Shown one piece after another: positions 12,101 through 24,141 of a DNA stretch of 64,000 bases. The stretch comes from Steromphala cineraria (taxonomy: Eukaryota > Mollusca > Gastropoda > Trochida > Trochidae). Each line of letters begins with the position of its first letter. Positions within the stretch are counted from its first letter, which is position 1. Location of the stretch: positions 57,466,082-57,530,081 of the forward strand of contig OU744735.1 in NCBI GenBank assembly GCA_916613615.1, in the 5' to 3' direction. The notes beneath the pieces are model-generated. The model had not been told where the DNA came from. It saw only the letters and a program-made list of their open reading frames with translations, and did not search any database. The position numbers were made by a program, and so were the translations under genes.

Positions 12101-13538
12101 AACATAGAAATTTGTAAAAAATAAAAAGGTACAAAACTGCTTTACCTCCTATGGTATGTTTGAAGCATTTGCAAAATTTGAAATGAAACAGATGAAAAGT
12201 TTTCCTTCAATTGGTCGGACAAACCATGATATTGGAAAACTTCCAAGTACAAAACCTAAAAATGTGTAAAATATTCACAATTAAAGAAATCGGTTGTAAT
12301 TTGGCACTGGACCAGTGAATTAGTAGTGAAGAAGAGTAGAAGTAAAAACGATCCGATGAAAAGTTTTTCGTAATACAGGCCCCCCTAAGTAATTGAAGGA
12401 AATGCATCGAAACAGAAGGAAATCATCAGTGCATAATTGAAGGAAAGGCTTCATTGACGGCAGAAAACGGAGCATTTTCCCGAAACAAACACGTCAATAT
12501 CGGTCGAAGCTCGAGGCAATCTCGGTAGTCTCCTGGCGTCGCAGGAATCTCCTGTCAACGTGAGTATTGTTTTTATTTCATACTGTACGATTTTGAGCTG
12601 TATTTAGTTTTACATACAAGCGTTGAAGGCGTAGTTGAATGAGAAAACGATGGGATCTATGTTTGGTAATAGGACGGACAAAAATCCCTCGGACGGATGG
12701 ACGGAATGGTCCGTAATACTATATACCCTCGAAAAAAAGGGGTTGCTTAATTAAGTTCGGTCGGTGGTGAGTGGTCGGGGCTATAATTACTGTGTCAAAG
12801 AGTTGACCCCAAAGCCCAGGATCACTACATCCGGGTTATTCACCCCGACTCAGTTTTAGAAGTTGAGACTTCACAACTCTACCCTGTTTTGAGAAAACAT
12901 CGCGACATTCTACTCAGTGAAATAACATGTTCTTACTCCGGTAGACTGATAGAGGAGACAATACGGTATTCCTCGCCCCATACTTGATCTCGTCCCACCT
13001 AGCGGTCAGGACTAGCAATGTCGTCTCCGGAACAGTGACACAAATACACAAACAAACATTTAAGGAAATAAATTTATTTTTTGACATGATATCGACATTT
13101 TATCAATCTATTTACACATTTGCAACTTTGTAAACAGTTGATAAACCTTCACCCCCAATCACAATCTCAAATTGCACTTTTTGTGAAAAGATGTTTTACG
13201 AATGCTTCAATTTACTGCTTGAACTTCATGCTAGGAAACGTAGACCATTCATTTAAAATACATGGCCCGTTCGAATTGTGGCATATTTAATAATGTTTTC
13301 ATTGGACAACAATATTTAATGTTTTGTGTCTACTTGCCAACACGTACTAAGACCATGTAAAGCAAGCCTAGCGGTGTAACCGGCTTCATAACTGGGTACC
13401 TGGTTTGGAACATGTTTTAAGTATTCTAGGCTTGGGACTAAGGGGCATATTGTCGGAACACACGTACAACAAATATCACTCAAAACTGTTGAAAAATTTT
13501 CGCACCATGATATTGAGATACGAGTGTCGTAAACATAG
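9123..13538. other. Intergenic AT-rich sequence
   Basis: There is no convincing gene. Minor features are a G14 homopolymer at 9945-9958, a diverged duplication (10142-10270 and 10343-10475, offset about 200 bp, sharing GACAACCTACGAATGATT), and a TGATA-type microsatellite near 11100-11142. A block near 12470-12558 ends at a good donor (AAC, then GTGAGT) but has no recognisable product. GGACGGATGGACGG near 12690 resembles a motif at 23283-23316 and suggests repeat-derived DNA. Confidence 0.4.
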
Positions 13539-14074
13539 CATACACTCAGGGGCAAAATAAACGATACCATATAAAATGCACGATAGACTTAGCTAAGAGT
13601 GAAAATTACGCCTGAAACAGATTTAATTCATGTCTTAAGAGCCAACTGAACAAAGTTTTAATTTCAAAGCTATACCTGTTAAGGCTTTTGAAAAACACGT
13701 CTAAAATCTCCTAAAGTAGACGAGATAGCATAGTGAAAATGGCGAACTTACAGATGAAATGCATGAACAAATTACATTTCTATCAAAGTTGTTCATATTG
13801 ATGACATCTTTAATCTATCAATTTTATAAATTTGATAACATTTTTATTCCGACTCCAAACATTATGACCAAACACTGAACATGCTGTTTTAGGACCCCTC
13901 GTGTAATTGAACAGTCGTACAAAGTATCATTCTCTGCTTTTTTTTAATTGTCAGATCTTCTTCACAACGTATTGGCCTATCAATACAATTTCTAATCGCA
14001 TTTCATTTACAACAGGATTTTGCTTTGTACTCCTATGAAAAGTTGGTATCGTTTCTGTTTCCCCTGAGTGTATG
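13539..14074. mobile_element. Putative non-autonomous DNA transposon with about 30-bp TIRs
   Basis: The left end 13539-13568 reads CATACACTCAGGGGC and then AAAATAAACGATACC. The right end 14044-14074 is its near reverse complement, ending CCCCTGAGTGTATG. The CAGGGG/CCCCTG core resembles hAT termini, but the flanking 8 bases do not form a direct 8-bp duplication, so the class stays open. About 475 bp of internal sequence has no transposase. Confidence 0.65.
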
Positions 14075-15077
14075 ATGGATATGAAAAAGATATTCCGTTT
14101 ATTACCCAAGTCGCTTAATAACTTATATCGCTTAAAGTGATATATTGACCTTGTTGACCATATGAAAAATATGAACTTGATATGACTGCCCTTGTTGGTG
14201 ATAATGTATGATATTTAGCTTAACCCACGTCGTACGAATACGGGACCGAATACGGCTTCGTATCAAATATACTTACAGCATCTGCTACAACAATCTCAAC
14301 GTAAAATAACTAATACAAGTTATAAATGTTAAAATATTGCATTTTAATTTGAAAAATGTCAATGAAATCAAATATTATCAATTTCAAATGAGGTTTGTTA
14401 AATAAAATTCACAGATATTGCATTCAACACTTTATACACTCAGGAAAAGCGTAATCACCTAAAGTCCCAGCTATACAACACATACAAACCAGCGCAAGCT
14501 CATCTACCACTCCCGGGAAGCTGGTTCCAGCTAAAATGACGTTGTACCGAGTTTTTGTTACTATTTTAAGTAATGCAACATCTGTACACGAGTTTATCTG
14601 CGGTAGCGACGAGGTTATTATATATTGCGTGTCAATAACATCTTTTCATATCAAAATAGATAGTGAAATACATACCAAAATATTTCTTCTCTAACTACTC
14701 AAATTTACTATGAATATCAATGAAGCTTTTAGGATGAAATTAATTATCAGTGATAAATTTGGCCTGAAAACAGTGAAATTTGGCTTTCTGTCATTCAATT
14801 TTAGAAACCAAGGTTTGATTACGACAAATGTATTCCATATTGACCTATTAAATAGAATAAATGCAATTGAACAACAACTAGACATTTGTATAGCGCCCAT
14901 ATCCAGCCCAGAAGAGCGCTGCTCAAAGGCGCTTTTGGCTTTCCCTCTATCATTGGATATCAGTCTTCATGACACTTCTTTTTACCATATCGACTCCCGA
15001 GGGAGCATACAACACTTGCAGTCATGTGACGCACAGCGTTAATGTGATGAATATAAGTTACATGTTCTGTACACAGA
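14075..15077. other. Intergenic sequence
   Basis: No gene recognised. An open stretch of 110 codons at 14710-15042 has no family resemblance and ordinary AT-rich composition. Confidence 0.35.
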
Positions 15078-15201
15078 GAGTGGCCCCTAATGATGAGCGA
15101 AGATAGGAGAGTGGCCCCTAATGATGAGCGAAGATAGGAGAGTGGCCCCTAATGATGAGCGAAGATAGGAGAGTGGCCCCTAATGATGAGCGAAGATAGG
15201 A
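15078..15201 (+). repeat. 31-bp tandem repeat, four copies
   Basis: Four essentially identical units contain AGTGGCCCCTAATGATGAGC and then GAAGATAGG. The lack of variation suggests recent expansion. Confidence 0.95.
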
Positions 15202-16291
15202 AGATAGATTACAGTTGGAGTAAACGTATATCGACAAAACAACTATCATCCATGTTGATAAGACATAACAGTAATATGACCCTTTGCGGTTGTGGTACTG
15301 GGCAAATATTGACAATTTATGAAATTATACATTCATAACATTAATAATTTTATATTTATAACAGATAAGTCATCGGGCGTTTCAATGGATTTCAGGTAAT
15401 ACTGAAAGAATATATATATGAGCATTACGCTGGAGCACCAGACAACATCAACAATCGTACACTATATTATGCAAACATGCAAACAAGATATGATGCCTTC
15501 AAAGACATAACAAAACCATAAACTGATAATGGTCTTTGATAGAAACTAACCGTGCAAACAATGTCGAACCTTATTTCCAGGACCCCCGGCTTCACGAAGA
15601 GCTAACCGCTGCAGATAGTGATGCACGTATACATGTATATCATTTTTTCAAGTAATGTCGTCCTTGCATAAATACCCTTTTGCTTTACCAAAAACTCTTC
15701 AATCAACCAGACAAAACCAGAGACAATAAATACCCCCAACTATTTACAAATCAACACAAATTACGAAACATCTGTAAAATACAAATAATGGAAACATGCT
15801 TGTACCAACATTCAGTATCACAGCATGGTTTTGTACAACGTTTATAAAAATAATGTAGCCTTCGATGAATTGTTGGAAAAGAAGGGAATGTATTTGAACA
15901 ATAGACGCTGAACCAATTATATACGAACTGGCCTCTGAAACATATGTGACATCAAAGACGGAGCCCAGACCAACCCAGGTCTAGACTGATATTATAAGGT
16001 CTATCAGGAGAGACTGATATTATCTTAATGGCCCCGTCTAACTTGTCTGACATTTAGTTCAGCTGTTGATAAGGAAACTTGAATTTGTGTTATCACACCG
16101 TGTGATGACAACATTTATATTAAGGCAACCTGTATTTTAAGGCAATTGTGGTTAATTGTCTTCTATGGTCTTGATACGCAAGTTATTTTGTAGATGCGGC
16201 ATAGAGAGAGACAGGCACTGTCAGTACAGTTACTTCAGGATGCTGGTCTGTATCACAGTAAAGTTAGGAGGCACTACGTTCCTGACAAGCA
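15202..16291. other. Region 3' of the fucosyltransferase gene
   Basis: Presumably holds the 3' UTR of the minus-strand gene and intergenic DNA. No polyadenylation signal could be assigned with confidence. Confidence 0.35.
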
Positions 16292-18331
16292 TCACCTCAT
16301 TCCGATCCAGTGCTTTGGAAAATATTCCTCAAATCTAAACTGTTTTCTAAGCCTGCTGTTTTCCTTAGCAGGCCACTGATAGTATATGACGTCGCCTCCT
16401 GCCAGGTACCCAGCCCACCAGCTGAAGGAGCCCACTGTGGAGATGGTGTGGTTACAGCTCACTAGAACAGCCATGTCTGTCATGTAGTCGTTTCCTTCTA
16501 CATACACCACGTCCTCTCCCACTATGTTCTTCTTGGCCCAGTCCATCCCATTGGAACACACGAGGAACAAGACTTTACCGTATTTCTGTCTAAAATAGCC
16601 CGTAGCATTCGCCATATATTGCGGGGTTGCCACATCATACCCGTATTTATGGTTCACAAAATCTCCCCGTCGTATGTGAACTCCCACGATCACTGGTGTC
16701 TCTGTCTGTTTAGTTTGTTTTTTATATGTTTCTAAAGCACTATTAATTACAATCTTTGCTTTGTCAGTATAACTTGACTTGAAGGTAAACTGTCTTCTGA
16801 TATCTTCCTTAACATGCTCAAAATACATGTAGGATTGTAAATATGTCCCAACACAGTAGTTATCTCCCTTGGGAATATCGAAGAAGCTTTTATCAAAGGC
16901 ACAGTCTACGCTGGCACTCTTGCCCTTGGATCCCGCCGTGACACACTTATAGTCATCTACCAGCCTGGCCGAGAGAGAGAAGAGCTTCACAAAGGATTGA
17001 CTCCTCTCCAGGACTAGAGTTCTATTCAACTTCGCAGCTATCCCATAAGCAGCGGCATATATAAAGAGCCGGTTCCCCAGCCCGCCTATAGGGTGGCAGC
17101 ATATAAAACTCTTCTTTTGCACATACTCCTGTCTGAAGGGGTCTTTACATTCCGGCGGTTTGGGAGGAGTCGTTAATGGTTTTGGGGCTACAGTCGTTGG
17201 TGCTTTAACTTCTTTTGGTTTACTTTCTTGTGGTTTTGGGACTTTTATCTCTTCGGTTGGTTTAGTTTCGGCAGGTTTTGTTTCATTTGTCTTTTTGGTT
17301 GGTTTAACAAGGGAGTCTTTTATTTGCACTGTAGAAGGTTGACCTGCTGTTTTGATGACTATCACATTTCTATCAACACCATCAGCTGGAGGTTTAGGAG
17401 GTTTTGAACTTGGTTGAGTTAGATTGACAGGTTTTACGCCACTGACGGTAGTATTTTGTTTAACCTCAGTGACGTTCCCTAAGGGTTGTATTTCTTTAGG
17501 ACCAGGTTCTGGCAATGGCGCCCGGTATAGAAGCTTATGGAGTCCTGTGATGGACCGGAAGTCCAAGATGTTCTCGGGCGAGAGTTTGACGACGACCCTG
17601 TACTGGTAGAAGAGGATGAAGGTGGCCGTGATGAGCACCAGGAACAGCAGGGACTCTGAAACAGGAAGAGGACATGCTTATTGATCATACTATGGGTACT
17701 TGTTTACACTATTGAAATGTTCTCAGTTTAGTTTTCCTAGTTTCCGGTCCGAGGCGGAGTCGAGAGCTTATAAAACTGCCCAAGAACCTAGGCCATAACA
17801 GATACACAATTTAATAAATCATATGGTCTTACAACATGCTCTAAGTTTAAATAAATGTCATATGATAGATAGAGAGTTTATTTTAAAAAAGGCATTATTT
17901 TCTAGGAGACACTGAGACCATATTTATTACTATGACCATTTTGTAAAACCTCAGATAAAACTGGACCACTACAAAGAAAATAAGGACCAACTCAACATCT
18001 AAGTAGCAAAGGACCCAATCAAATCAAATATTTTACTAGAAATATCAGATATAAGTAAACAGTTAGTAGGTTCAATTAGAGGTTATCCAAAGATTTCTCA
18101 TTGATGCGTATGTTGATACAAAGTTCGATTGTAGGTTGGTTGAAGCAATCGGTCCGTGTAAAAGTTCAAATATGACGGATTATCTCAGATATCTTATTCA
18201 TAATGACATTATAACATAAGGAATTCATATACCGGACTTACTAAGACATGTTAATACTAATATACCTACAATGGCATGAAAACGGACTTACTCAGACGTT
18301 TGAAGAGAGCGATGGAAGGACAAGGTGTCAT
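16292..18331 (-). CDS. Alpha-1,2-fucosyltransferase-like type II membrane protein (GT11)
   Basis: Two coding exons: 18331-18292 (40 nt, starts ATG, donor GTAAGT) and 17655-16292 (acceptor TTTCAG). The split codon forms a Lys, giving 467 residues. GT11 enzymes move L-fucose from GDP-fucose to the 2-OH of terminal galactose in the Golgi. Residues 1-14 form a short cytosolic tail ending FKRLK; about 15-35 is a signal anchor (SLLFLVLITATFILF). Residues about 90-185 form a low-complexity Lys/Pro/Thr/Glu-rich stem. The catalytic domain shows HPIGGLGNRLFIY (about 201-213), VGVHIRRGDFV (about 338-348, the GDP-fucose-binding motif), FLVCSNGMDW (about 377-386) and STVGSFSWWAGYLAGGD (about 419-435). There are six N-x-S/T sequons. 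All GT11 hallmarks are intact, with no frameshift or stop. Exon 1 was found by reading the splice sites rather than by ORF length; it explains the positive charges before the anchor. Acceptor specificity cannot be read from sequence. The promoter and 5' UTR limits are not determined. Confidence 0.93.
17656..18291 (-). other. Intron of the fucosyltransferase gene
   Basis: 636 bp on the minus strand, with donor GTAAGT after ...CGTCTGA and acceptor CTGTTTCAG before AGTCCCTG. The junction phases match exactly (1 + 2 nt). No repeat was recognised inside. Confidence 0.8.
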
Positions 18332-18625
18332 TGTGAGCACACCTATATGTACTATAAGAATGTTCTCATCGCAGTCGTCTAATATATTTGATGTACCACG
18401 ATGGCGTTATTGATCCGGTTGTTTGCATAAAAGAATAATTCATCAGTGTCGGCCAATGAGATTTACCTTATTCCAATTACTTACCAAAAATCAATTTGGC
18501 TGGTGATGAGATAGAATCCAGGTGACAGTATTCTTATGTTTCTTTTTTCTCTCACGAAATACATTTTATTACTTGTGAATAATTGTTTCCATGCTTGAGT
18601 AAATGTGTTCTGAAGTGTTGCTATA

Positions 18626-19029
18626 TTAAAGAGACACAGAGTATGTTGATAGGATTACATATGCCAAATTTTGAAATAGATGTTATTACATCGGGAACCA
18701 CTTACTGTTACTGAAAATAACAAGTTAAAGGTCAATCAGTAAATCAGAGCGAAAATACGGCCATTCAAACTCGGGATTTTGATCGAAATCCGGACAATGT
18801 GGCTCGAGTGGCGCGCGTAAATTCGCTAAACGTAATTTTGAAACCTTGTCATGAGCTGACAGGAAGATATATTCGATTCGTAGATTAATTGAATGTATAA
18901 TTTCGAATATTAAACGTATTTGAGATGTTTTCTTGATTTTCCCATAAAATCAAGCATTTTAGAGATATTATGCATAAATGAATATATTTGCAAGTCCAGT
19001 GATGAGATATGAACTCTATGCCACTTTAA
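18626..19029 (-). mobile_element. MITE-like element, family 1 copy B (internally deleted)
   Basis: This is the same family as 558-1055 and 53781-54286 but in reverse orientation: it opens TTAAAGAGACACAGAGTATG and closes near CACTTTAA. About 90 bp next to one end are missing compared with the other copies. It lies roughly 300 bp upstream of the start codon of the fucosyltransferase gene, so it could overlap the promoter region. Confidence 0.8.
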
Positions 19030-19451
19030 GGACCACTTTGGCTATCAGTGTCACTTATTACTAGTTGCACATGCCCCAGGGAAGCACAAGAGCCGTTTCT
19101 CAAGATCTATCCCTTTTCTTTAAAAAACCTTTCTGAAAGATTAAGTCGTGTACCGAAAACCTAAGGATGTCCGCATTATTCCAACCCATTGGTTTCACTG
19201 TCTGAAGAAATATCAAGATTCCGCACGCTTCATCTAACCCTTGTGTTCAAATGATTGGACCAGAGGTAGACAACAAAAGTACATCTGCTTTTCGTTCTAT
19301 ATTTTCTATATCTCTATATTCGCTATTGTGACATTCGTAAACACCTCGCTCTCGCTCGCTCCAGTGCTTTATTTAACTTCTTCGGATGTGATCCAGACTT
19401 GACCTCTGAGCTGACAGCATTAGGAAACATGTACAGCACCAGTGCCACGCG
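19030..19451. other. Spacer without recognised feature
   Basis: Sequence between the MITE and the 72-bp array. No gene or repeat was recognised. Confidence 0.35.
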
Positions 19452-19958
19452 TAACTCTATGCTATACACATATTGACATGAAGCATCAACTCCCTATCAT
19501 ATCACACGCTGGCATCCTAGTTCTAACTCAATGCTATACACATATTGACATTAAGCATCAACTCCCTATCATATCACACGCTGGCATCCTAGTTCTAACT
19601 CAATGCTATACACATATTGACATGAAGCATCAACTCCCTATCATATCACACGCTGGCATCCTAGTTCTAACTCAATGCTATACACATATTGACATGAAGC
19701 ATCAACTCCCTATAATATCACACGCTGGCATCCTAGTTCTAACTCAATGCTATACACACATTGACATGAAGCATCAACTCCCTATCATATCACACGCTGG
19801 CATCCTAGTTCTAACTCAATGCTATACACATATTGACATGAAGCATCAACTCCCTATCATATCACACGCTGGCATCCTAGTTCTAACTCAATGCTATACA
19901 CATATTGACATGAAGCATCAACTCCCTATCATATCACACGCTGGCATCCTAGTTCTAA
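19452..19958 (+). repeat. 72-bp tandem array, seven copies
   Basis: Seven copies of a 72-bp unit (includes GCTATACACATATTGACATG and CTGGCATCCTAGTTCTAACT) differ at only a few positions. Because 72 is a multiple of three and one frame lacks stops, the array is open for 178 codons with a 24-residue repeat (CYTHIDMKHQLPIISHAGIL plus four). I see no splice context, signal peptide or domain, so I treat it as non-coding. Confidence 0.95.
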
Positions 19959-21346
19959 ATGTGCACCCTAAATTGTGAGATACAAACTTGTAATTTTTAC
20001 ACTGCAAACTAATGGCTATATTGCTTTCTGAAATGAAAGTTTTGTGACACAAAACCCTTATTCTTGTTTTACCTGCATATGAAAACGTTGACTATTGCTG
20101 GCAAATTTTGGCGGACTCGTGAATATTACGCTATTATATCACAGAACACTAAGGGATATACTGCTTTCATAACATCAAACATATGGAACAGAATCGAGAG
20201 CAGGATGCTTCACATCTTCATATTAGCAACGTTAAATATTACTGGCAATATTCGTGAACTCATGCATATATTTAAGTACAATTTAGATATATCAAATTAA
20301 TAAAATGAATATATCAAACTTGTATTTTATATCATATATATTATATCATATGCCTACCCTTCTCGCCTGTCATCCTGATATCATCATATGTAAAGTGAAA
20401 CTTTATGAAATTAATTAGCCCACCTCATTTCATTGATGGCGGCAACACGCTGTCAATTCACTGCGTTATGCATCTAATTTATCGTTGTAGATTGCAACAG
20501 CTGATATGTTCATTTTGATGTACGTTAATGGCTTTATTAAGTGTACACTGATCGATAAGTTAAAAACTCTTATTCCATATAGATAAATGTTGTTGTTACC
20601 TTTAACAATGTATGAATGCTGTAGGTGGAAATGTCAGATATACATGTAAGTAATCAAACTCGGCACTGCTTTACTTGAGGTTATAAATGTGTGGAGTATG
20701 TTTCTTGTCATGTTGGTTTAACGTTTGTATAACTGGTATGGTTGCAGGGAAAAGCAATTGTCACTATGACGGTGAAACTGGAAGCGCTGTCTGGATCAAG
20801 TAATCAAGAGTGGCATTCATTTAAACCCGATGTAGTCTACCATTGGAAGTTTACCTAATGTAGAATAAATGTCGATAACATACAATTATTCTAACTTCTT
20901 GCAAGATTCGAACCTGGAGGTCATGAAGAAGAAAATGAAGATCTTTTCACAATATGAAAATGCATTACTAAACTACCGTACAAAAGAAAGTACAACAAAT
21001 GCCAAACAAACGAATACCAAGGAACCTTGTATTGCATTGATGCCTAAGGTGCCTATACGAGATAATGATTAATTCTACTATTATAGTTCCTGAAAGTGAG
21101 TTCTAACTGAACTTTTATTTGTGAACTATGATGACTAACACTAGTTATTACGTTTATCCTGATTGTCGTGTACAAGTTTATTAATCTTTAATTTAATCAT
21201 TTATTAAATGCAGTTTTTCATTAAAATTTTACCGAATAAAGAAAATATATCTTCTGCAAAACAAACCAAGGATCAAACTATTTTTTGCAGGATTCGAACT
21301 CATGACCACTCAAAACCGATAGATATAGAGTATTGAAGCCCCATTC
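19959..21346. other. Intergenic sequence with a possible small exon
   Basis: No gene assigned. A short block at 20748-20803 follows GGTTGCAG and reads SNCHYDGETGSAVWIK to a TAA; it could be a terminal exon but stands alone. A tRNA B-box-like motif occurs in reverse near 21293-21305 (GGATTCGAACTCATGACC), possibly from a decayed SINE. Confidence 0.35.
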
Positions 21347-21705
21347 TTAAAGTAGCACGTTTTTATGGGGAATATAAGATGATGTCAGGAAATGAAAATA
21401 AATGGTTCCAATATATAGACAATGTATTTAAACTAAATATGATGCAGAAATAAATCAAATATATAATGTGAAGTTCAGCCATGCGATTCCTTTTCTTACA
21501 CAAAACGAATAAAAGGTGTTTACACAAAAATGGCGGCCAATGGAATTTATGTGAACCTTTATAATCTATTCTCTGACTATGGATGATTGGTTTGTGAAAT
21601 GAGATTTTTGACACTATCTGAATAAAACATTTAGCATTAACTAACAATTATCAGTGAAACATTGAAAATATAAAATTGTCAAAAAACGTGCTACTGCCCC
21701 TTTAA
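21347..21705 (+). mobile_element. MITE-like element, family 3 copy A (TTAA-bounded)
   Basis: The left end is TTAAAGTAGCACGTTTTT. The right end is AAAAAACGTGCTACTGCCCC followed by TTTAA, its inverse with a 5-base indel. The interior shares long blocks with 27277-27550 (GATGTCAGGAAATGAAAATA, and a block ending in GCCATGCGATTCC). It has no transposase. The ends resemble family 1 in starting TTAAAG. Confidence 0.75.
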
Positions 21706-22819
21706 ACCAAGAAAATGGGTGACACCACACTTGGAGAATCAAATTACTATGGACATAGAGAGATGTGCGCTGGGAGACCATGTCACACACACGGCAAATA
21801 TTTGCACGGTACAACAAAGAGAAACTAAGATGGCCTAGATTGACAACGAGGAAGCGACAGGGGGGTTGACAAATCTACATAAGATCTTTATAATTTCAAA
21901 TTTGTTAAAATTCAAGTCAGAAACTTAATTTGTTCTTTTCCCCAACTTATCCATATATAAAGTAGTATAAACATACGCAATACACAGAGTGAACAGACAC
22001 GCTTACAGTTTCTTTATTGAAATCATTTAAGTTTAGAGTCTATAACTCGCGTCCTTGAAAACAATACTTCTTCGATTCGATCTTTACTAATACCACATGA
22101 ACTCAGCCCGGTAGCATACAGTATATTGACTTTCTTTTTATTTATCATTGATCTAATGGAACGATATTATTATAAATAACTAGAACAAAAGATGATTGGG
22201 TGAATATTGAATCTGCGTGGTAGTCATTGCGAACAACTTGACATGAGAAAACCTGAGACTACCATACTTTACCGATGGGAGATAACAGACCGGTGGCTGG
22301 CATTTTGGTACTTAACCTATCTTAAAGGCACTGTTGCAATTTTTGAAAATTCTATTTGCTCCCATTTTGTCAAATTTAGATTTATCTATAAAACATATGT
22401 TATCTTCAGCCGGTAAAAAGGCACATGTACTTAATCGACCGGAATATCCGCATTCATAGATAAAGTTTCACTTCGCGTGTCTAGATAACATTGAAACTAA
22501 ATCTCTCGTAGCTTAACGTACTCTGTATGTTCGTGTATGTTCGTTGTGCGATTGGTAACTTGTTGTTTTTCGTATAAAGGCGACACGCTCATTGACCTTG
22601 AGAGCAGGAAGCAGTAACTTCATTACAGTGGTGTAAATTGGAAGTTTATATAGAAACGTGTTCAACATCGAAACAGTCAAACATAGAAATACTAAAACAT
22701 TGAGCTTGAGGTTGAATAGACAGGTGCTTGAACTGTACAGAAGCATAGACGATACGTCTCAGTAACAAAACATAGAGCCATTGTTCTGTAGCTCATAACG
22801 CTTTACATTTGATTTTGCT
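21706..22819. other. Intergenic sequence
   Basis: No gene, array or element recognised. A motif near 22322 (TTAAAGGCACTGTTGCAATT) resembles the ends of the TTAA-bounded elements, but no partner end was found. Confidence 0.35.
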
Positions 22820-23316
22820 TTAGGGTGTTGGTGGGTAGTTCTCCCCTTAGTGGGGGCCACAGGGTCACAAAATCTACAATTATTATTCCTCATTATTCAA
22901 GGAGTTTGTACACAAAGGTACAGCTTTCTAGGCATATGCTTCTGGAGAAGAAGATTGAAATAAGTTTTTAGAGTATGGCCCCTGTGGCCCCTAATAAGGA
23001 CCACAGGGGCCACACTCTAAAAACTTATTTTCAAAAAGCTACAATTTATAATCCTCACTAGTCAGTGAGTCAGTGTACACAATATTTCAGCTTTCTAGGC
23101 CTTATGGTTCTGGAGAGGAAGATGAAAATAGGTTTTAAGGGTGTGGCCTCTGTGGCCCTTATTAGGGGCCACAGTCCCACCAAAGCTTCAATTTATAATC
23201 CTTACTAACCAAGGAGTCTATACACAAAGTTTCAGCTTTCTAGGCATTATGGTTCTGGAGAAGAAGTCAAAATTCCGTAAAGGTTAAGGACGGATGGACG
23301 GATGGACGGACGGAAT
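22820..23316 (+). repeat. Three tandem monomers of about 150-167 bp with internal palindrome
   Basis: Three diverged monomers share CAGCTTTCTAGGCATTATGG, then TTCTGGAGAAGAAG, at about 22921, 23088 and 23237, each followed by a GTGGCCCCTRATARGG block. The segment 22959-23039 is a palindrome with arms of about 33 bp (AATAAGTTTTTAGAGTATGG pairs with its reverse complement). It ends in a GGAC/GGAT run (23283-23316). It resembles a dispersed repeat of transposable origin; no ORF is present. Confidence 0.7.
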
Positions 23317-24141
23317 TAGCCTTACTTGCTGATTTCTTGTTGTAACTTTTTTCTCTGTGTACTCATGCATTTTCATTGATTAACTTTTCATTCCTATTTG
23401 AAAATATTGAATATTGAGTTTCCCGTCATGCACGACTTGAGCTTACTGCGATTCTTGTTTACTTCTCTTATGAATACTCTTGAGAATCATATCTTTTGTT
23501 TAATCTATTCGAAATTATTGATTGGTTATTGATTATACAGATCGCCTTTTTGTTAATGAGATTAGCAATCGTCCATGTGAGGAGATGACTTATAATTCGA
23601 ATATCGGAAAATTGGGATAAACGAGTCTTTCGACTTTCTATTGATTTCATCATTTCATCCTCAATTACTTCCAAGGTACTTGTTAAACCTACTGTGACGT
23701 AAATGACGTCACAAAATTAAATGTACTGTATAAGGAATGTAAAACTAAGACAGTTCATAACAAAATAATGCAGTAAGGTTGTTTTGTATCGTACGAATGC
23801 AGCAGCAACGTCTTTTTACATCTCTTAATTCACAATTAAACAAATCAATAGTATTCAACGACATTGTTTTGTTATGCACACGTGCACATGCACAGATATT
23901 ACAACATGATAATTTATTAATTTCTTTATCTAATCACGGCCGAAAACTAGTGAATAAATCAAGACTTTGGAACTATTGAGTACATTGGGTATACTCATAA
24001 AAAGTATCGAATTAAAAATGCTTTAACTGAAAATTAGGTCTTCAAAATTTCTTTCTTTTTTTTTTAGTTTGCATAAACAAATATACGACTCTATAAAGCG
24101 TTCAAAGGTATTTTGCATTTTTCTTTCAGCTGTGGAGAAAA
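23317..24141. other. Intergenic sequence
   Basis: No gene recognised. Two cAMP-response-element-like motifs (TGACGTAA and TGACGTCA) lie within 20 bp near 23694-23712, but no transcription start can be tied to them. Confidence 0.35.

Noticed and set aside
12470..12558. Possible exon ending in GTGAGT donor
   Set aside because: No recognisable protein and no partner exon; could be an untranslated first exon but that cannot be shown from sequence.
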